From Mariniradius saccharolyticus AK6 (GTDB lineage: Bacteria; Bacteroidota; Bacteroidia; Cytophagales; Cyclobacteriaceae), in the NCBI RefSeq assembly GCF_000330725.2, contig NZ_AMZY02000011.1, positions 124,001 to 188,000 of the forward strand: 64,000 nt of DNA. Direction: 5' to 3'. A program made the translations under genes and the position numbers. Position 1 is the first letter of the stretch. Every line of letters starts with the position of its first letter. The notes under the pieces are model-generated. The model was not told where the DNA came from, made no database searches, and saw nothing but the letters and a program-made list of their open reading frames with translations. Positions 1 through 8,702 of this stretch are shown piece after piece.

Positions 1-38
1 TTTTCTTTCAAGGTTGTTAACCCTTAAATTTGCAGACT

Positions 39-305
39 ATGAAAGATACCTTCAACAGAACAGCCTTTAAGGAAAAACTGGAAGCTCAAACTTCTTTTCC
101 CACCCTCTATATGTTCAAGTTCATCGTACCTAGTGGAAAAGAAAACGAGATTGGTGCGATTTTGCCCAACAACAAAATGACCCTCAAAACTTCATCCAAC
201 GGAACCTACGTGTCGGCGACAATCAGGGCCATGATGCCAAGTAGTGATGCGATTTTGGCAGTGTATGACAAAGCCGCCGAGGTAGAAGGTGTCATTTCAC
301 TCTAA
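39..305 (+). CDS. DUF493 family protein (YbeD-like)
   Basis: An 88-residue protein whose sequence fits the small DUF493/YbeD family: an N-terminal segment ending in FPTLYMFKFIVP, then an alternating strand/helix pattern with NGTYVSATI in the middle. YbeD-like proteins have a ferredoxin-like fold; their role is unsettled and I assign none here. I chose the ATG at 39 over a TTG three codons upstream. A TAAATTTG hexamer-like -7 element at 25-32 sits directly before the start, but its -33 partner would fall at the very edge of the window and is not convincing. The next gene starts 17 bases downstream, so this is probably the first gene of a run with the pterin dehydratase and rsmI. Confidence 0.75.
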   Translation: MKDTFNRTAFKEKLEAQTSFPTLYMFKFIVPSGKENEIGAILPNNKMTLKTSSNGTYVSATIRAMMPSSDAILAVYDKAAEVEGVISL

Positions 306-322
306 CAAAACCAACTTGAACC

Positions 323-550
323 ATGTGGACGGAGGAAAACAATAGGCTCAAAAAGACCTTTCGCTTCAAGGATTTCCAAGAGGCATTTGCCTTTATGACA
401 AGAGTCGCATTCTTGGCTGAAAAACACGACCACCATCCCAATTGGAGCAACGTGTACAATACCGTCACGATAGAACTCACCACCCATGACGCAGGAAACG
501 TTGTGACCGAAAAGGACCACAAATTGGCGGCAGCCATTGATGCTATTTGA
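323..550 (+). CDS. 4a-hydroxytetrahydrobiopterin dehydratase (pterin carbinolamine dehydratase)
   Basis: A 75-residue protein carrying the family signature [16 protein letters not shown] followed by a later TTHD and a terminal [11 protein letters not shown] segment, which places the three catalytic histidines and the closing Asp as in PCD/PhhB. The enzyme dehydrates the 4a-carbinolamine made by aromatic amino acid hydroxylases and so recycles tetrahydrobiopterin. The protein is slightly shorter than typical 90-110 residue members, mainly at the N-terminus. No phenylalanine hydroxylase gene is in the window. The stop codon overlaps the run-in to rsmI, whose ATG begins two bases later, so translation is likely coupled. 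Confidence 0.88.
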   Translation: MWTEENNRLKKTFRFKDFQEAFAFMTRVAFLAEKHDHHPNWSNVYNTVTIELTTHDAGNVVTEKDHKLAAAIDAI

Positions 551-551
551 A

Positions 552-1268
552 ATGAGTGAGGAAAAAAACGTAAGCCTTTACCTCGTTCCGACGCCGATAG
601 GCAATCTGAAGGACATCACCTTGCGAGCGATTGAGACGCTCAAGTCCGTCGACGTGATACTTGCGGAAGACACCCGGACCAGCGGAATGCTACTCAAGCA
701 CCTTGAAATCAATAAGCCGCTGCAATCCTACCATATCTTCAACGAGCACAAGACAGTGGAAAAACTTGTCGACAGGATGAAGAAGGGCGAGGTAATTGCC
801 TTGGTCAGTGATGCAGGTACGCCGGGCATATCCGACCCCGGCTTCCTGCTCGTGAGAGCGGCCAAGGAAGCTGGATTGGAAGTCAATTGCCTCCCAGGTC
901 CAACCGCCTTTGTCCCTGCCTTGGTCAACTCGGGACTGCCAAATGACCGATTCACATTCGAAGGATTCTTGCCCCACAAGAAAGGCAGAAAAACACGCTT
1001 GGAGGAACTGTCCACCGAATCGCGCACGATGGTTTTTTATGAATCGCCCCACAGACTGATGAAAACCTTGGAGCAGTTTGCGGAAGTATTTGGCCCCAGC
1101 AGGATGGCGAGCGTTTCGCGTGAACTGAGCAAAATGTTTGAAGAAAACGTCCGGGGCACACTCGACGAATTGGTGGAATACTATCAACATCACCCCATCA
1201 AGGGCGAAATCGTACTTGTAGTCGAGGGAAGAGGAAAAACCGGCCGTAGTCGGGAGGAAGAGGACTGA
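552..1268 (+). CDS. rsmI: 16S rRNA (cytidine1402-2'-O)-methyltransferase
   Basis: A 238-residue tetrapyrrole-methylase-fold protein. The N-terminal YLVPTPIGNLKDITLRA, the AEDTRTSG loop, SDAGTPGISDPG and LPGPTAF segments are the RsmI hallmark motifs that bind S-adenosylmethionine. RsmI 2'-O-methylates C1402 in the ribosomal P site, usually together with RsmH. I set the start at the ATG at 552 (MSEEKN), because the upstream in-frame TTG/ATG codons overlap the preceding stop. The C-terminus ends in a charged tail (RGKTGRSREEED). It is the last gene of a three-gene plus-strand run; the next gene is convergent. Confidence 0.93.
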   Translation: MSEEKNVSLYLVPTPIGNLKDITLRAIETLKSVDVILAEDTRTSGMLLKHLEINKPLQSYHIFNEHKTVEKLVDRMKKGEVIALVSDAGTPGISDPGFLLVRAAKEAGLEVNCLPGPTAFVPALVNSGLPNDRFTFEGFLPHKKGRKTRLEELSTESRTMVFYESPHRLMKTLEQFAEVFGPSRMASVSRELSKMFEENVRGTLDELVEYYQHHPIKGEIVLVVEGRGKTGRSREEED

Positions 1269-1318
1269 TTAAAATCGCCTCGGGATTATAAAAAGACTTT
1301 TTCCCAGCTTCGGACTAA

Positions 1319-2206
1319 TCAAACAATTCCTCTGAACCGGTCCGGAATCTTGACTACCCATTTTAATTTCGCCATCGTAGGCTTGTTCCAGGCATACACC
1401 GGCCGCAGGAAGGTCTGCATTCTCCTGGCGATTGCCAGCCATTTTTCTTCAGTCTTTGGTTTCGATTGAGTGACGATATCGATCGTTTTAGCGCGCTTTT
1501 TTATATGCCCGGCACGTCCCGTCGCCATCCGGTCTTTGTCGAGGAATCTGTCTTGAATCATCTTGTAATCCACCGAACCAAAATGAAAAAGGTAGAGATT
1601 TGGATCAATTTTGAAATTGCGGCCTTTTACCCGATGGAACCCAGAACCCCAATTGACTGGCTGCGAAATGACGGAGGGCTTTGTGTAGCGGGAGGACAGG
1701 TAGGCATAGGACCGCTGAGTCAAAAATGGAGCACTCTTGTCGAGCGTCTTCTCCAAATCAAGGTGCTGTCCCACATCCATCCCAAGCCCGGATACAGAGG
1801 GATTGATTTCGATTTCGCTGAGGTATTCCCGAAGGCTTTTACCGAGTTTGGGGTCCACGACAAGGAATTCATCCGCATCCACACCAATGATGATATCATA
1901 CTGCTCCAAAAGTGATTTCGCAACGGTTGACAAAAAGCCCAATCGGCGTTTTTCGGCCGAAATGACATGTTCGACCACCCGCTTTTCGTGGATGACATTG
2001 GATTTTCCCGCATTATTCGGAATAGGTTGATCCTCTCCGTCCAGGTAGATAAAGATATTCTCCTCGCCCAATTCCCGGCCATAATAGCCAATCCAACGCG
2101 TGAGAAAGAAATCATCATTGCGCGCCATGGTGATGGCTGCGATTTTTTTCAAGGGTTTTGTCGAAGTCGAATCCTGCATGGCCCGCATCATTGTTTGGAT
2201 CGTCAA
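1319..2206 (-). CDS. glycosyltransferase family 2-type protein
   Basis: A 295-residue protein with an N-terminal segment AAITMARNDDFFLTRWIGYY, typical of the Glyco_tranf_2_4 group, and a DADEF metal-binding motif (GVDADEFLVV) near residue 110. Such enzymes transfer a sugar from a nucleotide sugar onto surface glycans. A conserved-looking GSGFHRVKG segment and an FHFGSVDY segment follow. There is no membrane segment, so it likely works on the cytoplasmic face. The donor and acceptor cannot be deduced. Several in-frame ATGs lie in the first ten codons, so the exact start is uncertain by up to nine residues. It stands alone: convergent with rsmI on one side and a 390-base gap on the other. Confidence 0.8.
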   Translation of the reverse strand: MTIQTMMRAMQDSTSTKPLKKIAAITMARNDDFFLTRWIGYYGRELGEENIFIYLDGEDQPIPNNAGKSNVIHEKRVVEHVISAEKRRLGFLSTVAKSLLEQYDIIIGVDADEFLVVDPKLGKSLREYLSEIEINPSVSGLGMDVGQHLDLEKTLDKSAPFLTQRSYAYLSSRYTKPSVISQPVNWGSGFHRVKGRNFKIDPNLYLFHFGSVDYKMIQDRFLDKDRMATGRAGHIKKRAKTIDIVTQSKPKTEEKWLAIARRMQTFLRPVYAWNKPTMAKLKWVVKIPDRFRGIV

Positions 2207-2598
2207 AGGTACCGCTTAAAGTCTCCAAAATAAAATGCAAACTCCAGTGGGCATGGAGAAACTAAAATGTCATGCAGGATAATGAAAGGAGAAAGCCTAA
2301 AAGCCGAAACTTAAAAGTTCAAAAATCTCCACTTTATCTATCCCTCCATTTGATGCGAAATTTGCAGAAAAAAAATTTCAGAACATTGTTTGGTTAGAAG
2401 TTCAGGAAATGTTCTTTTCTCTTCAAAAAGTGACTGATTCTCGGATTTTTGAGGAATTCTTCCCTTCAACTATGGCTAGTTCAAAATAATATTTCTATTT
2501 TTTCCTATCAATCAATTGCTTGCACCCTCCAAGCCTTACACATATACAAAAAGTTGCTAAATTGTATCTTTATCAGACCTTTAAGATAAGCCCGTTGT
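2207..2598. other. intergenic region between divergent genes, no gene seen
   Basis: A 392-base AT-rich gap between the minus-strand glycosyltransferase and the plus-strand phosphatase. Promoters for both should lie here. A weak -7-like TATCTTTA is present near 2564-2571, but no TTG stands 17-21 bases before it. No open frame, hairpin or repeat worth calling was found. Confidence 0.5.
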
Positions 2599-3084
2599 AT
2601 GGTAAAAGTATTGTTTGTTTGCCTAGGAAATATTTGTCGTTCTCCATTGGCTGAGGCGATTTTTAACCACAAGGTTCATTCCCAAGGCCTGCATGGAAAA
2701 TTCACCTGTGACAGCTGCGGCACGTCCGATTACCATATCGGTGAACTTCCTGACGAACGTACCATTGCCTGTGCAGGACGCAACAATATCCCGATCAATC
2801 ACCGCGCCCGTCAAATCAATCGGGTGGACATTCGGGAGTTCCACTACATCATTGCGATGGATCATTCCAACAAGCGCAACATCAATACACTCGTAAACCG
2901 ATTTGGCAAAGGAAATCAACGCGTGTACCTCATGCGGGAGTTCCACCCAAACCCCGATCAATTGGAAGTCCCCGATCCCTACTACGGAGGTGACGATAGT
3001 TTCGACGATGTTTTCCGAATATTGGATGAATCCATCGACCACTTCATGGAGCACCTCAAAAGCGAGCATAATATCTATGTTTGA
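2599..3084 (+). CDS. low-molecular-weight protein tyrosine phosphatase family protein
   Basis: A 161-residue protein opening with the P-loop VLFVCLGNICRSPLAEAIF, which supplies the CX5R catalytic Cys and Arg, and carrying the general-acid DPYYGG motif near residue 130. These two motifs define the LMW-PTP fold. The gene overlaps the fructosamine-kinase-type gene by eight bases. In that setting the phosphatase may act on a phosphorylated glycation adduct rather than phosphotyrosine, an idea drawn from known bacterial kinase/phosphatase neighbours and not visible in the sequence itself. No membrane or secretion signal is present. Confidence 0.9.
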   Translation: MVKVLFVCLGNICRSPLAEAIFNHKVHSQGLHGKFTCDSCGTSDYHIGELPDERTIACAGRNNIPINHRARQINRVDIREFHYIIAMDHSNKRNINTLVNRFGKGNQRVYLMREFHPNPDQLEVPDPYYGGDDSFDDVFRILDESIDHFMEHLKSEHNIYV

Positions 3085-3952
3085 GCAACAGGATTTGATC
3101 GACAAAATCCTTTCAAAATGCCTAGGAGATGTTTCGGGTGGTGTAAACCTCAGACTGATTGCGGCTGGGAATATCAATCAAGGCATATTTGTGGGCACCT
3201 CGTCGGGGAGATTTTTTCTTAAAACAAATTTTGAGCCATCCGCTGATATTTTCCTCAGAGAGGCGGAGGGACTACGGCTGTTAAAATCCAATACCTCTCT
3301 CACCGTTCCGGAAGTAATCGCTTTTGGCAGGGAGCAGGATCAAAACTTCCTGCTGATGGAATGGGTTGAGTCTGGTCGCAATGCGGATTTGTATTGGGAA
3401 AACCTGGGCGAGGGCTTGGCCGAGTTGCACATGGCTACCCAAAAACAGTTTGGGCTACAGGAAGACAATTACATCGCTTCATTGCCACAGATCAATTCAA
3501 TTCAAGAGGATTGGCGCGGTTTTTTTATTTCCAACAGATTGGAACCGCTCGTCGGAAAGGCCTTTTACAAGGGCATGATTGATGCGCCTTTCTTAAGAAA
3601 ATTTCAGTCGATCTACCCAAAGTTGCAGGGAATTTTCCCAAAAGAAAAACCAGCTTTGATTCACGGCGACCTATGGTCGGGTAATGTGATGACAGATGCA
3701 AAGGGCAACCCTGCGCTGATAGACCCGGCTGTGTATTTCGGCCACCGTGAAATGGACATCGCATTCAGCAAGCTTTTTGGGGGATTCTCCGAGCGATTCT
3801 ACAATCGCTACGATGAGGTGTTTCCCCTCGAACCGGGATTTGAAGAAAGGGAAGCGGTCTATAACCTGTATCCACTTTTGGTTCACCTGCTATTGTTTGG
3901 AACAAGCTACCTGCCTCCGATCGAAAAGACCGTCAAATACCTAGTTGGCTGA
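3077..3952 (+). CDS. fructosamine/ketosamine-3-kinase family protein
   Basis: A 291-residue kinase of the FN3K family, which phosphorylates sugar adducts on protein lysines so that they break down. The N-terminal lobe has GNINQGIFVGTSSGRFFLK with the ATP-binding Lys; the catalytic HGDLWSGN loop lies near residue 195 and the metal-binding DPAVYFGHREMDIA follows. The ATG at 3077 gives a normal family length and overlaps the phosphatase stop, implying coupled translation; an upstream in-frame extension would lie wholly inside the phosphatase gene and is rejected. The 3' end overlaps the convergent lysC by 12 bases. Bacterial members often prefer ribulosamine or erythrulosamine; the substrate here is unknown. 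Confidence 0.88.
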   Translation: MFEQQDLIDKILSKCLGDVSGGVNLRLIAAGNINQGIFVGTSSGRFFLKTNFEPSADIFLREAEGLRLLKSNTSLTVPEVIAFGREQDQNFLLMEWVESGRNADLYWENLGEGLAELHMATQKQFGLQEDNYIASLPQINSIQEDWRGFFISNRLEPLVGKAFYKGMIDAPFLRKFQSIYPKLQGIFPKEKPALIHGDLWSGNVMTDAKGNPALIDPAVYFGHREMDIAFSKLFGGFSERFYNRYDEVFPLEPGFEEREAVYNLYPLLVHLLLFGTSYLPPIEKTVKYLVG

Positions 3953-5215
3953 AGGTTTTACCACGATCTGAAAAGTAGTCCTGGTAATTTGCTCCAGCAA
4001 GACCTCCTTTCCAGCCACCAATTCTGCCATGATTTCGGGTTGATGGTTTTTGACTGTGATCAATTGCAAGCCTTCATTGTACCTGATTTCAAAGTCCTTG
4101 GTCAGTGCCGCGATAAGTTTTTCCAATTTGAAAAGCTCCTTGTCGATAACGATCGAAATGCTGATCGCAGAAGTCTGAAGTAGGTTGACACGCAGTTTGA
4201 GCCGCTCCAATTCAGAATACACTTGATGGATGTGGGCTTCATTGATGAAAGTAAAATCAGTGACTTTGAAGCTGACGAGGATTTGGGAATCCTTGACGAC
4301 GATACAGGGAACGGTATTGGCCCTATCCACTTGGTGTATCTTGGTTCCACTTCCCTCAGGATGGATAAATGACTTCACAAACAGCGGAATGCCCATGTTG
4401 GCGAGCGGCTTGATGGTCTTGGGATGGATGACCGACGCACCATAATATGTAAGTTCGGCAGCCTCGCGGTAATCCAGTTCGTCAAACTTGACGGTGTTTG
4501 GAAATCGCTTGGGATCAGCGTTCAATACCCCGTCTACGTCCTTCCAGATCGTCACGGAAGCCGCTTTCAGACCGGAAGCCAATATCGCCGCCGTGAAGTC
4601 TGAGCCTTCGCGACCCAAGGTAGTGGTCTTTCCGCCAGGTTCACTTCCGATAAATCCCTGTGTCACGATTGGGTATTGTTCCAAGATCGGCCTGAGTATC
4701 TTTTGGCAAAGTTGGGCAGTCTTTTCCCAATGGATCTTCGCAAATCGATAGTCTTCATTGGTCATGACCACTTCCCTGGCATCCTGCCAAACGCAAAAAA
4801 TCCCCGACTCGCAAAGGTATTCCTGCACGATCCGGGAGGATATGAGTTCTCCAAACGATACCACCTGATCATAATACTCGTCGTAGTTTTCCTTGCTGAG
4901 CTTCTTATGTAGGAATCGCTCGAGCTGTGAGAAGTAATTCTCGACGACCGAAAAAACCCTGTGCTCCTTGTCAAAAAGCCCGGCACATATCCCCAAGTGA
5001 TAGTTCTTCAACGTTGTACTTTTCAAAGAAAAATCCGCTCCTGCTAGTTTCAGCCCGAGGATTTCTTCCAAGGCATTTGTCGTTTTCCCCATGGCTGACA
5101 CGACGATGACGGTTGGATTTCGCAATCGATTGTGCAAAATGTTGCGAAGGTTTTGAATGGATGCAGCATCTTTTACAGAGGCACCTCCAAATTTGAAAAC
5201 AAAAATTTTTGACAT
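3941..5215 (-). CDS. lysC: aspartate kinase, monofunctional
   Basis: A 424-residue enzyme starting with the diagnostic VFKFGGASVKDAASI nucleotide/aspartate-binding segment. GREGSDFTAAILA and WKDVDGVLNADP in the middle are further aspartokinase signatures, and the last 120 residues form two ACT-like regulatory domains. It makes aspartyl phosphate, the entry step to lysine, threonine, methionine and diaminopimelate. There is no homoserine dehydrogenase fusion, so it is a stand-alone form. It is divergent from fbp with a 57-base gap holding both promoters; its 3' end overlaps the kinase gene by 12 bases on the other strand. Confidence 0.93.
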   Translation of the reverse strand: MSKIFVFKFGGASVKDAASIQNLRNILHNRLRNPTVIVVSAMGKTTNALEEILGLKLAGADFSLKSTTLKNYHLGICAGLFDKEHRVFSVVENYFSQLERFLHKKLSKENYDEYYDQVVSFGELISSRIVQEYLCESGIFCVWQDAREVVMTNEDYRFAKIHWEKTAQLCQKILRPILEQYPIVTQGFIGSEPGGKTTTLGREGSDFTAAILASGLKAASVTIWKDVDGVLNADPKRFPNTVKFDELDYREAAELTYYGASVIHPKTIKPLANMGIPLFVKSFIHPEGSGTKIHQVDRANTVPCIVVKDSQILVSFKVTDFTFINEAHIHQVYSELERLKLRVNLLQTSAISISIVIDKELFKLEKLIAALTKDFEIRYNEGLQLITVKNHQPEIMAELVAGKEVLLEQITRTTFQIVVKPSAN

Positions 5216-5272
5216 CCGAAATTATTTGTAATTTTCCCTATATAAACCCAAATATTGTATTTTTCCAATTTT

Positions 5273-6328
5273 ATGAAAACAAAACTTTATTCACCCAACA
5301 CCTCGTCGCTTGCCTATCCAGTGGGCACCACTTTGGACAGATTCATCAAGCTGAAACAGGAGGAGTTCCAGTTCGCATCCGGTGAACTCTCCCAGTTGTT
5401 GAGGGACATCGCGCTTGCAGCAAAGATCGTCAACCGGGAAACAAACCGCGCCGGATTGGCAAATATCGGTGGTGCATTTGGTCAAACCAACGTCCAAGGA
5501 GAGGAGCAACAAAAATTGGACGTCATTGCCAATATCCGATTCACCAGAGCCCTGACAAAAGGCGGAGAAGTCTGTGCGATCGTATCGGAAGAAGACGACG
5601 AAGTGATCGACTTGCAAAATGGCTCCGGAAAGTATGTCGTGGCAATTGATCCCCTCGACGGCTCCTCCAACATCGACGTGAACATCTCGATCGGGACCAT
5701 TTTCTCCATCTACAGACGCGTGACACCCATCGGTAGCCCCATTCAACCCGAAGATATCATGCAGCCCGGCAATCAACAAGTTGCAGCAGGATATGTACTG
5801 TATGGCTCCTCCACGATGCTGGTCTACACCACGGGCCACGGTGTCAACGGCTTCACCTACGAGCCGTCCTTGGGAGAGTTTTTTCTTTCCCACCAAAACA
5901 TGGTCGCTCCTTCCGACGGAAATATCTACAGCGTCAATGAGGGAAGCTATTACCAATTTGAAGCTGGATTGCAAGAGTATATAGAACACTGCAAGGCGAA
6001 ATTCTACAGCGCGCGGTACATTGGATCACTCGTAGCGGATTTTCATAGAAACTTGTTGAAAGGGGGAATTTATATTTATCCCGCGACACAAAAGTCCCCC
6101 AATGGCAAGTTGAGGTTGCTTTACGAAGCCAATGCGCTTTCCTTTATCGCAGAGCAAGCAGGCGGAAAAGCTACGGATGGACACGGCCGGATATTGGACA
6201 TTCAACCAACAGCGCTGCACCAAAGAACACCGCTCTTTATCGGCTCGAAAAACATGGTAGATGAAGCGGGGAATTTCCTAAAGAAAAATGCCACGACAGT
6301 AGCTAGAAAAGGAGTCTTGGTTCAGTGA
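5273..6328 (+). CDS. fbp: fructose-1,6-bisphosphatase class I
   Basis: A 351-residue protein with EEDDEVI followed by [24 protein letters not shown], the metal-binding loop of class I FBPase, and later [25 protein letters not shown], which binds the sugar phosphate. It hydrolyses fructose-1,6-bisphosphate to fructose-6-phosphate in gluconeogenesis. The start is the ATG at 5273 (MKTKLYSPN); an in-frame TTG six codons upstream is less likely. It overlaps the stop of the convergent small gene by seven bases. Divergent from lysC. Confidence 0.95.
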   Translation: MKTKLYSPNTSSLAYPVGTTLDRFIKLKQEEFQFASGELSQLLRDIALAAKIVNRETNRAGLANIGGAFGQTNVQGEEQQKLDVIANIRFTRALTKGGEVCAIVSEEDDEVIDLQNGSGKYVVAIDPLDGSSNIDVNISIGTIFSIYRRVTPIGSPIQPEDIMQPGNQQVAAGYVLYGSSTMLVYTTGHGVNGFTYEPSLGEFFLSHQNMVAPSDGNIYSVNEGSYYQFEAGLQEYIEHCKAKFYSARYIGSLVADFHRNLLKGGIYIYPATQKSPNGKLRLLYEANALSFIAEQAGGKATDGHGRILDIQPTALHQRTPLFIGSKNMVDEAGNFLKKNATTVARKGVLVQ

Positions 6329-6636
6329 CCCGAGTACTTCCTCCTCAGGAGTATCTTTTGTACCTGGCGTGCCACCAATTCCCGGGCAAGTGTTTCGGCG
6401 AGTGTCTCAGGTGGGGCTTCGGCAAGGATGGTTTTGAGCTTTTTCTCCCCGAGGTCTATCCGATAGCAGATTTGGAGAAACCTGTTGAAATCCCGATCCA
6501 ACATGCCGCGGACCAGCGGGGTAAGGTACCGGACAAGCGCTTCTTCATCCCAGTCCTGCATGGAAATCGGCGTTTGGAGATCAGAGGAAATCAGACCTGC
6601 GGCTTCTTTCAACAACTCCCGGTTCTCATTTTCCAT
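6322..6636 (-). CDS. small conserved-looking protein of unknown function
   Basis: A 104-residue, strongly helical and charged protein (start [13 protein letters not shown]). I do not recognise the family. A longer frame opens 20 codons upstream, but that extension is encoded by the terminator hairpin at 6680-6712, so the ATG at 6636 is preferred. It contains [28 protein letters not shown] and a basic C-terminus ([10 protein letters not shown]), no membrane segment and no cysteine pair beyond one Cys. The 3' end overlaps fbp by seven bases on the opposite strand. Confidence 0.6.
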   Translation of the reverse strand: MENENRELLKEAAGLISSDLQTPISMQDWDEEALVRYLTPLVRGMLDRDFNRFLQICYRIDLGEKKLKTILAEAPPETLAETLARELVARQVQKILLRRKYSGH

Positions 6637-6679
6637 GGTGTACAATGCGCTTACGACCCTGATGTAATCGAAATGAATA

Positions 6680-6712
6680 AGCCCCCAAGATTCCAATAAC
6701 CTTGGGGGCTTT
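6680..6712 (-). terminator. hairpin terminator downstream of the DUF5606 gene
   Basis: Perfect 11-bp arms AAGCCCCCAAG (6680-6690) and CTTGGGGGCTT (6702-6712) around an 11-base loop. It sits directly after the stop of the minus-strand DUF5606 gene and before the small gene. The arms end in T-rich tracts on both sides, so it could work in both directions. Confidence 0.75.
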
Positions 6713-6726
6713 CTTTTGCAAAGCTT

Positions 6727-7161
6727 TTATTCAGCCGCCGTTTCCTCGCTTGCTTCTTCCTTCGACTCCGCAAATGCCTCAGGTGCATGGGAGCTGATGA
6801 TTTTATACCATGCCACCAATTTCTTGATATCGGAAGGATACACCTTTTCCTGGTCAAAGTCAGGCAAAACATGCTTCAGAAAAGCCCTCAGCTCCTCCGC
6901 ATCAGCATTGGCGTCCAGTCCGGGGTCTCCGTTGAATTCCTCATGGACTTTCTTCATCACGTCGTACAGCGGGGTTGCGCCCTCTTCGGTCATGGTGTAA
7001 ATGGAGATTTCTGCCAAAATGGAAACCCGATGGTTGGCACCAACTACAAGCTTTGTCTTCTTTTCGTCCAAAGATTCCAAAATTGCCCCTCCGCGTGAGG
7101 GTTTTAGTACTCTGTAAAGACCAGGCTTGCCTGAAATGGTGGCTATTTCGTTGAATTTCAT
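6727..7161 (-). CDS. DUF5606 family protein
   Basis: A 144-residue protein starting MKFNEIATISGKPGLYRVLKPSRGG, which I recognise as the start of a Bacteroidota-specific DUF5606-type protein (a small barrel followed by a helical domain). Its function is not known. The first 70 residues are strand-rich, the next part (GDPGLDANADAEELRAFLKHVLPDFDQ) helical, and the tail is acidic and low-complexity (ESKEEASEETAAE). It has its own promoter at 7184-7213 and its own terminator at 6680-6712, so it is a single-gene unit and probably well expressed. Confidence 0.8.
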   Translation of the reverse strand: MKFNEIATISGKPGLYRVLKPSRGGAILESLDEKKTKLVVGANHRVSILAEISIYTMTEEGATPLYDVMKKVHEEFNGDPGLDANADAEELRAFLKHVLPDFDQEKVYPSDIKKLVAWYKIISSHAPEAFAESKEEASEETAAE

Positions 7162-7183
7162 GTTTCTTGTTGGTTAAGGCCTG

Positions 7184-7213
7184 CAAATATAAGACATCCC
7201 GTCGAATGCCCAA
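7184..7213 (-). promoter_or_regulatory. Bacteroidota-type promoter of the DUF5606 gene
   Basis: On the minus strand a TTG (7213-7211) is followed by exactly 19 bases and then TATATTTG (7191-7184), a full match to the Bacteroidota sigma factor pattern TTG-N19-TAnnTTTG. The ATG at 7161 lies 22 bases further, giving a short leader. Confidence 0.65.
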
Positions 7214-7216
7214 GAA

Positions 7217-7825
7217 TCAGCCAAGTGCCTCATAATATTCTGATATTTCGGCCTCGAAAAACTTAATCAGCTCTTCCTTTCCTTCTCTTTTGTTGGCGGA
7301 CGTAATAAAATACTGGGGTTCTTCCCCGAAAATCTCCTTTGCCGCATCCAGAAATCTTTGAATGCTGACCTTGGTTTTTTCCAACCCGAGCTTATCTGCT
7401 TTGGTAAAAGCCAAGACAAAGGGAACATCATGTTCACCACACCAAGTGATAAACTCCAAATCAATCTTCTGCGGCTCCAGCCTGCTGTCGATCAAGACCA
7501 TCACGGCAATTAGATTGTCGCGGTTGGTCAGATAACCTCGGATCATCTTTTCCCAAGATGACTTTGTTGACTTGCTGACGACCGCATAGCCGTACCCAGG
7601 CAAATCGACCATGTACCACCTGCCATCTATTTCAAAATGGTTGATGAGCTGGGTCTTGCCTGGCTTGCCGGATGTCTTGGCGAGGTCCTTGACACCCGCC
7701 AGCATATTGATCAGGGAACTCTTGCCGACATTTGATCTGCCGATGAATGCGATCTCGGGTTTATCCGTTTTAGGGCATTTGGTATAATCGGAGTTGCTGA
7801 CGGAAAAAATGGCTTTCTTGATCAT
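7217..7825 (-). CDS. engB: ribosome biogenesis GTPase EngB/YsxC
   Basis: A 202-residue TRAFAC-class GTPase. G1 is GRSNVGKSSL near residue 30, switch II region DLPGYGYA near residue 75, and the base-specifying motif is TKADK near residue 140. EngB is needed for assembly of the 50S subunit. The length is normal. A TACCTTTG -7-like element lies at 7852-7845 on the minus strand 20 bases before the ATG, without a clear -33 TTG. It is divergent from ubiE. Confidence 0.93.
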   Translation of the reverse strand: MIKKAIFSVSNSDYTKCPKTDKPEIAFIGRSNVGKSSLINMLAGVKDLAKTSGKPGKTQLINHFEIDGRWYMVDLPGYGYAVVSKSTKSSWEKMIRGYLTNRDNLIAVMVLIDSRLEPQKIDLEFITWCGEHDVPFVLAFTKADKLGLEKTKVSIQRFLDAAKEIFGEEPQYFITSANKREGKEELIKFFEAEISEYYEALG

Positions 7826-7979
7826 GGCACTTTTGTTTGAGGTCCAAAGGTACGGCTTTTGGCCAGAAATCCCCCTTCGGCCCCAGTCCCAAAGAAATCC
7901 TTGTGATTTGCCATAATCGCCAACAATTTTAGATTGCTCGGGTTTCTTCAGTAATATTGTGCTTCATTTTCAAAGATTC

Positions 7980-8702
7980 ATGGCAGTAGTACCCTACAAA
8001 GACAAGCAGGAAGGCAAAAAGGAACAAGTAGCCGAGATGTTCAACAACATCAGCAAAAAGTATGATTTTTTGAACCACTTTCTAAGTTTGGGCATCGACA
8101 TTACCTGGCGGAAGAAAGCAGTCAAAATGCTCGCTGCCGACAAGCCCAAGCTTATATTGGACATTGCGACTGGGACGGGGGATTTTGCCATTGAGGCCTT
8201 GGCCCTCAATCCCGACAAAATCATCGGTGTGGACATCTCGGAAGGCATGCTTGCTGAGGGAAGGAAAAAACTCAAAAAGCGAAAACTCGACGACCGAATC
8301 GAGCTGCAGACAGGAGATTCGGAAAGGTTGCTTTTTGAGGATAATAAATTTGATGCCGTGATCGTTTCCTTCGGTGTCAGGAATTTTGAAAATCTGGAAA
8401 AAGGACTCAGGGATATGTACCGGGTGCTCAAGCCTGGAGGAAAGACGGTAATCGTGGAGTTTTCCAAGCCCAAAAAATTCCCGATGAAGCAAGGATATAA
8501 CTTTTATTTCAAATATATTCTGCCTCAAATCGGGAAGATTGTCTCCAAAGACAATGCGGCCTATACTTACCTACCCGAATCCGTCCAAGCTTTCCCGGAT
8601 GGAGAAGATTTCCTGGCAGTATTGAAAAAAGTCGGCTTTAAAAACACGCAATGCAAACCGCTCACTTTCGGCATCAGTTCCATCTATATCGGGCAAAAAT
8701 AA
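7980..8702 (+). CDS. ubiE: demethylmenaquinone methyltransferase
   Basis: A 240-residue class I SAM methyltransferase with the family opening [28 protein letters not shown], the SAM loop [15 protein letters not shown], and the later [23 protein letters not shown] segment. It methylates demethylmenaquinone to menaquinone; Bacteroidota respire on menaquinone, so menG is an equally suitable name. I use the ATG at 7980 rather than the GTG seven codons upstream. The last 52 bases overlap the start of the PorT-like gene in another frame, the usual ubiE-porT arrangement in this phylum. Confidence 0.93.
   Translation: MAVVPYKDKQEGKKEQVAEMFNNISKKYDFLNHFLSLGIDITWRKKAVKMLAADKPKLILDIATGTGDFAIEALALNPDKIIGVDISEGMLAEGRKKLKKRKLDDRIELQTGDSERLLFEDNKFDAVIVSFGVRNFENLEKGLRDMYRVLKPGGKTVIVEFSKPKKFPMKQGYNFYFKYILPQIGKIVSKDNAAYTYLPESVQAFPDGEDFLAVLKKVGFKNTQCKPLTFGISSIYIGQK

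Noticed and set aside
690..1193. Long open frames opposite or inside rsmI and many other genes (for example 37924-39738 opposite ileS and 22441-23700 opposite the oxidoreductase)
   Set aside because: They are shadows of well-supported genes on the other strand; their sequence shows no domain, and codon use is that of a reversed gene.
1269..1318. AAAAAGACTTTTT between rsmI and the glycosyltransferase as a terminator
   Set aside because: The stem is only AT pairs and too weak to call.
6637..6696. N-terminal extension of the small gene at 6322-6636
   Set aside because: The extension is encoded by the GC-rich terminator hairpin of the neighbouring gene.
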